Assembly (NCBI GenBank): GCA_002897115.2
Contig: BCIH01000012.1
Span: 397,334-461,333 of the forward strand
DNA: 64,000 bases
Reading direction: 5' to 3'
Source of the DNA: Prototheca cutis
Lineage: Eukaryota > Chlorophyta > Trebouxiophyceae > Chlorellales > Chlorellaceae
The notes under the pieces are model-generated. The model searched no databases and was not told the origin of the DNA. It saw nothing but the letters and a program-made list of their open reading frames with translations. Every line of letters begins with the position of its first letter. Positions within the stretch are counted from its first letter, which is position 1. This document shows positions 60,793 through 64,000 of this stretch, piece after piece. The translations under genes were made by a program, and so were the position numbers.

Positions 60793-61212
60793 GAAAACCC
60801 ACCTGCCCTGGCATGTTCTCCATGCGAAAGCAGACCTGCAGGTAACTTTCCCCAGGAATTGGTGTCAGATGCCAGACCAACTGACAATGCCAGCCNATAA
60901 ATGGCAGCAGAGAGCTTACGTAGGGATGGTACCNTCAAGATTTTTTTATGTATGAAGGACCAGATCACCTTTGAAAATAGGGCGGCAAGTTTGCAGCTCG
61001 ACCGAAGGTACCCTGTGGCCCTCGTCCCGAGGAGCGAGCGACCGTGGGCAAACCCGGCTAGCGTAGGAATTGCATGCAGCATTGGCACGCAGGAAAGTGG
61101 TCATGACAGACAATCCGATGGAACTTTCTACTATTATTTTATAGCTTGCGTTTTATATTTTTCCGCAGCGACTGGGCCCTTGTGGGAGTGCTTTGGGCCG
61201 GTTTCTGCAGCC
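60793..61212. other. Spacer upstream of bL9m with AT-rich core
   Basis: Holds the bL9m promoter: ttttatag (61137-61144) and tttatatttt (61151-61160) lie 50-75 bp upstream of the start and look TATA-like. Two ambiguous bases. Confidence 0.45.
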
Positions 61213-62260
61213 ATGGCGAGGCGGCAGTGTGGCGTGCTCCTGTCGCGACTCGCGAGCGGCATGGAGCAGCAGTTCCGCACATTTAAAACTGTTTCTAAGA
61301 AGGTTGATGTGACTTTAGCAAAGGTGAGTAGCTCGCACGGAGACTTGCCGGTTGGGATTGGGCCTGGGGTGCCAGAACGAGCTGGCGGAGCCCAACTCCA
61401 ATTTCGGGCAACCCTCCCCACCCGCTCAGGATGTGGAGGGCCTTGGTGAGGCGGGTGCTACGCTCAAGGTCTCTGCAGGGTATGCGAGGAACTTCCTGGT
61501 GCCCAGGAAGCTCGCTGTGCAGGTGCCACAGCTGACCTCGCTGCCCCGCCGGCAGCGACTCCAGGCCCAGGCCCAGGGGGCCACTGCGGCGCACATACAG
61601 GCAAAGGAGCAGGTACGGGACTTGATATGGCATTGGAATGTGTAGTGGGCGAAGGCAACAGGAGGGATCATGGCTCAGCAAGCATGTCTGGAGTGGCGCG
61701 TGGCTCTTGTGCTCCGGCCAGCGGCGCTCAATGGCCCGATAAGACNTCAAGAATTTCTTCGTCTGCCATTTTCTGTGCAGCCACAGAAGTCTGCAGAGGA
61801 GCCCGTCGTACCAGAGGAGCCCGAGATCGAGGTGGTGATGCGGAAACTGAAGACGCCCTTGGTGCGTTGCGTGGGGGTGTTGTTTGGGGGAGGGGCGGGT
61901 TGCCTTTCTCAGGATGTTCGACGGGCAGATGCGTGGGGTGATGGATGTCACTGCCTGGCAGTCGCCCCATGCCAGCCTTTTACTGGGCTAGCCCAAGCAA
62001 ACATGACTTCCTTCTCCCTCTGCACAACAATAATTCAGCTGTTCAAGCGCAAGGCGGAGGGTCAGGCGCTGGTGATGCCGATCAGGCGCGAGGACATTGT
62101 GGAGGCAGTTGCCCGACAGCTTCGCATTGACCTGTCACCCGAGCTGCTCGACATTGGCGGGGAGGAGCTCAAGGAGACGGGGGAGTTTTACTTGCCGCTC
62201 AAGGTGATGGACTCTGATGGTGCCCGAGCAAAGCTGGAGATCAAGGTCGCGGCTACATGA
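61213..62260 (+). CDS. Ribosomal protein bL9, probably mitochondrial
   Basis: Large-subunit ribosomal protein. Exons 61213-61323, 61430-61612, 61781-61861 and 62039-62260, all phase 0, 198 residues. The N-terminus MARRQCGVLLSRLASGMEQQ is basic, like a mitochondrial presequence. The bL9 N-terminal domain then reads DVTLAKDVEGLGEAGATLKV and SAGYARNFLVPRKLAVQV, the family signature (G....V..GYARN.L.P...A). The C-terminal domain is the segment with ALVMPIRREDIVEAVARQLR and ELKETGEFYLPLKV. The connecting helix is shortened and Gln/Ala-rich compared with bacterial bL9. A plastid location is an alternative. Confidence 0.88.
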
Positions 62261-62594
62261 TTCAGTGGACGAGCATTGGCCTGGGGCATGGCCCATTGTA
62301 CTGTGCTTGGTCACTCACTCATCAAGAGATCTCAGATGCAGTGCAGAGCGTGCAAGGATAAAGTCTGAGAGGTCTCGAGTCCACATCAGAAAATGGACTG
62401 CACGCACTGTCTTTGCTGATCCAACCGAACCGCACAAGGGCCCCAGGGCACAGTAGTCTTGACGGGGTAGGCTACGATGCCAGACAAACTGGGGGGCACC
62501 CCACGACAGCGCCCGCTCTCCGCCACCCGGAGAGGAGGCGCCCCGCGAGGTTACCGAGCAACAAGGTAACTGGGCATTGCCTCGCAGCACGCGT
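62261..62594. other. Intergenic, bL9m 3' flank
   Basis: No feature recognised. Confidence 0.4.
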
Positions 62595-63250
62595 TCAATG
62601 GTGCTGATCCGCGGCGCAGGGCCAGCGGAGTATCTTGGTGATGAAATCATACCAGGTGGAGCGCCTGGGAGGCAGGGGATGTGCAGGGCGGGGGAGCTTG
62701 GTTTTGCAATCTAAAGGCGGCGGTCTTTTGCCGGTCAGGACCAGTCTCTCCCCCAGGTGGCGGATGTTCCATGCCATGTCGATGTCGCGGTTCCACACTA
62801 CGCCACACCTCTGGCATTTGAGGATGGCGTACTTGTTCCGAGCGGCGCTGCTGTTTGCGTTGCGCGCAGTGCTGCTGCTGGATGGGGGCCACTGTCAACC
62901 ACGGGGCATCACGTCCACCGGCCTCGCCCCGACCTGGAGCACCTGTTGCGCTTGATGCCGGTGTACCGTCTGGGTGGGCGTCTTCTCTTCCGAGCCCCGC
63001 CGCATCTCGAAGGCGTGCCTCTTGTGCATGGTCGGCCGCCTCAACGCCACCCCTGGTGTGCATGTCCCAGGACAGCCGCCAGTGCAGCCCTCCCTTCAAG
63101 GTTGTGCTCACGCGGCAGCAATGCGTCGTGCGGGGGCGGCCCGGTGCCGACCGGGGGGCTGTCCGGGGCCCTGCAACAGCCGGCGCATCAGCCAGTCCGA
63201 TGCAGTGGCTGCACTATCCATTCCCGTGGTCCGGTTTCACCGCAGGATGA
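62595..63250 (-). pseudogene. Fanzor relic (3' end only), different subfamily from the 33-37 kb gene
   Basis: Reading from 62830 leftward: KYAILKCQRCGVVWNRDIDM then AWNIRHLGERLVLTGKRPPP, ending at TGA 62595. CX2CG followed by WNRDIDMAWNI is the second half of the Fanzor/TnpB zinc ribbon plus RuvC-III, with the Asp intact. Upstream in the same frame about 25 codons before the Cys pair there is an in-frame TGA (about 62896), preceded by HKRHAFEMRRGSEEKTPT, which also looks like family sequence. No RuvC-I or RuvC-II is seen before the neighbouring repeat begins near 63260. Therefore this is a truncated, decayed copy. Its sequence differs strongly from the other locus (DRDRDVNAARNI there), so the two are separate lineages. 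Confidence 0.7.
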
Positions 63251-63259
63251 GGAGAAGGC

Positions 63260-64000
63260 GTTTTCTGACTATGGACATCAGCCAGCACCAGCCACTACAG
63301 CTCCTCAGCCCGACGATGACGCCCAGCATATGGAGGACTGGCATGATCCGAGCCAGCCGGCGGACTGCCGCCGGGTCAGCCACTGGCAGGGTCGGCCCAA
63401 CCCCCGCCATGCTGAGCAGGGTTCACCATGAGACATCCAAGGTGCCAGATCCCAGCAGGCTGCTATGGACAGCCAGCTGGTCTTGCTGACCCCGAGTGGG
63501 GAACCCCAACGTGGGGACGATGCTGGCCCTTCAACCCCNGCCCCNNGNCANCCCCTGGNAGACTTTGTCATCAACGGCATNGTNCAGNNCCACATGCTAA
63601 AGNACCCACATGCACCGAAGGATTACCTTCCTCGATTCACTCGAGGAGCGCTAAGCACCCGCTCCCCAGAATCCGTCGACAAGTGGGCGGCAGAGCTAGA
63701 AGAAGAGAGCTCTGGGCTGAGATACCTCCCAACTCAGGCTCTGGATCCAAGAAGCGGAAGATCGGGTGGCAGACAGAACCGTAGCTGCCAGAAGTACAGG
63801 TGGAGGACCACAGCGAGATCAGACGCAGCTGCAGAGGCCTAGAAAACGGTGGCCACGACATTGCCTGTTGCTGAACTTGATGCTGATCCCTAGATAGATT
63901 GACCTGTCTTTGTCTGCACAGTACTCCCCTTGATTCGACAAAACAATGGGCAATTGAATCATGATATGGATGCATAAGACGAGATTTTCTTGTGGAATCA
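63260..64000 (+). repeat. Repeated element copy 2 with decayed ORF, inverted relative to copy 1; continues past the window
   Basis: Plus-strand blocks SRRTAAGSATGRVGPTPAML, MDSQLVLLTPSGEPQ, HAPKDYLPRFTRGALSTRSP and SVDKWAAELEEE match copy 1 at 32760-31990. Here DKWAAEL keeps its Trp codon, but a frameshift follows after ELEEESS, another lies near 63435, and several Ns sit at 63539-63603. The noncoding tail (63880-64000, with TTGACCTGTCTTTGTCTG and the reverse of the copy-1 edge) is also shared and reaches the window end, so the element boundary is outside. Confidence 0.75.

Overview
The window is nuclear DNA of a GC-rich eukaryote. Genes are split by many short introns with GT..AG ends. In three introns, codon phase instead requires a GC..AG pair. 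Introns are pyrimidine- or G/C-tract-rich, coding sequence ends in G/C at third positions, and the gene set is mitochondrial plus plant-like: a Rubisco-LSMT-type SET methyltransferase, a plant-type GH5 mannanase, a plant-type Nt-Gln amidase and a TKL kinase. This fits a green alga, most likely a trebouxiophyte of the Chlorella group (inference from style; no search was run). Two 100-N scaffold gaps flanked by poly-G, scattered single Ns and long poly-G/C runs show a draft assembly.

Layout. 0-10 kb: a gamma-tubulin complex (GCP) gene (-, runs off the left edge), a 5'-truncated PP2C phosphatase (-) facing a 5'-truncated dienoyl-CoA isomerase (+), a mitochondrial J-domain protein (-), and the first gap. 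10.2-12.7 kb: complete beta-tubulin in eight exons (+). 13.6-15.6 kb: a gene fragment and an AT-richer tract. 15.7-21 kb: a large membrane/PH/TKL-kinase protein (-). 21.5-31 kb: a compact housekeeping cluster of TMEM53-like hydrolase (+), mitochondrial rhomboid protease (-), KEOPS subunit CGI121 (-), Trm7/FTSJ1 tRNA methyltransferase (+) and a GATA factor (-). CGI121 and Trm7, both tRNA anticodon-loop modification genes, share one divergent promoter.

31-38 kb is a mobile-element island. It holds a large, intron-bearing Fanzor gene (eukaryotic relative of TnpB, the ancestor of Cas12) with a triplicated exon, next to a repeated ORF whose second, inverted copy ends the window. A different, decayed Fanzor relic lies beside that second copy (62.6-63.3 kb). 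I regard this pair of Fanzor loci as the most interesting content.

38-48 kb: an 81-codon-scale mitoribosomal twin-CX9C protein (mS37), the Nt-Gln amidase NTAQ1, and a 6.7-kb many-exon gene for a helical/coiled-coil protein of unknown function. 48-55 kb: a secreted GH5 mannanase fused to EGF and apple-like modules (the second gap lies inside it), then the SET/LSMT-like methyltransferase. 55-62.3 kb: RAB3GAP1 (-), divergent from a protein made of two ubiquitin-like domains in tandem (+), then mitochondrial ribosomal protein bL9 (+).

Functionally the window mixes microtubule genes (GCP, beta-tubulin), tRNA modification (CGI121, Trm7), mitochondrial translation and quality control (mS37, bL9, rhomboid, J-protein) and trafficking (RAB3GAP1). 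Exon boundaries below were read by eye from splice consensus and codon phase; where all exons sum to an intact frame I give exact coordinates.
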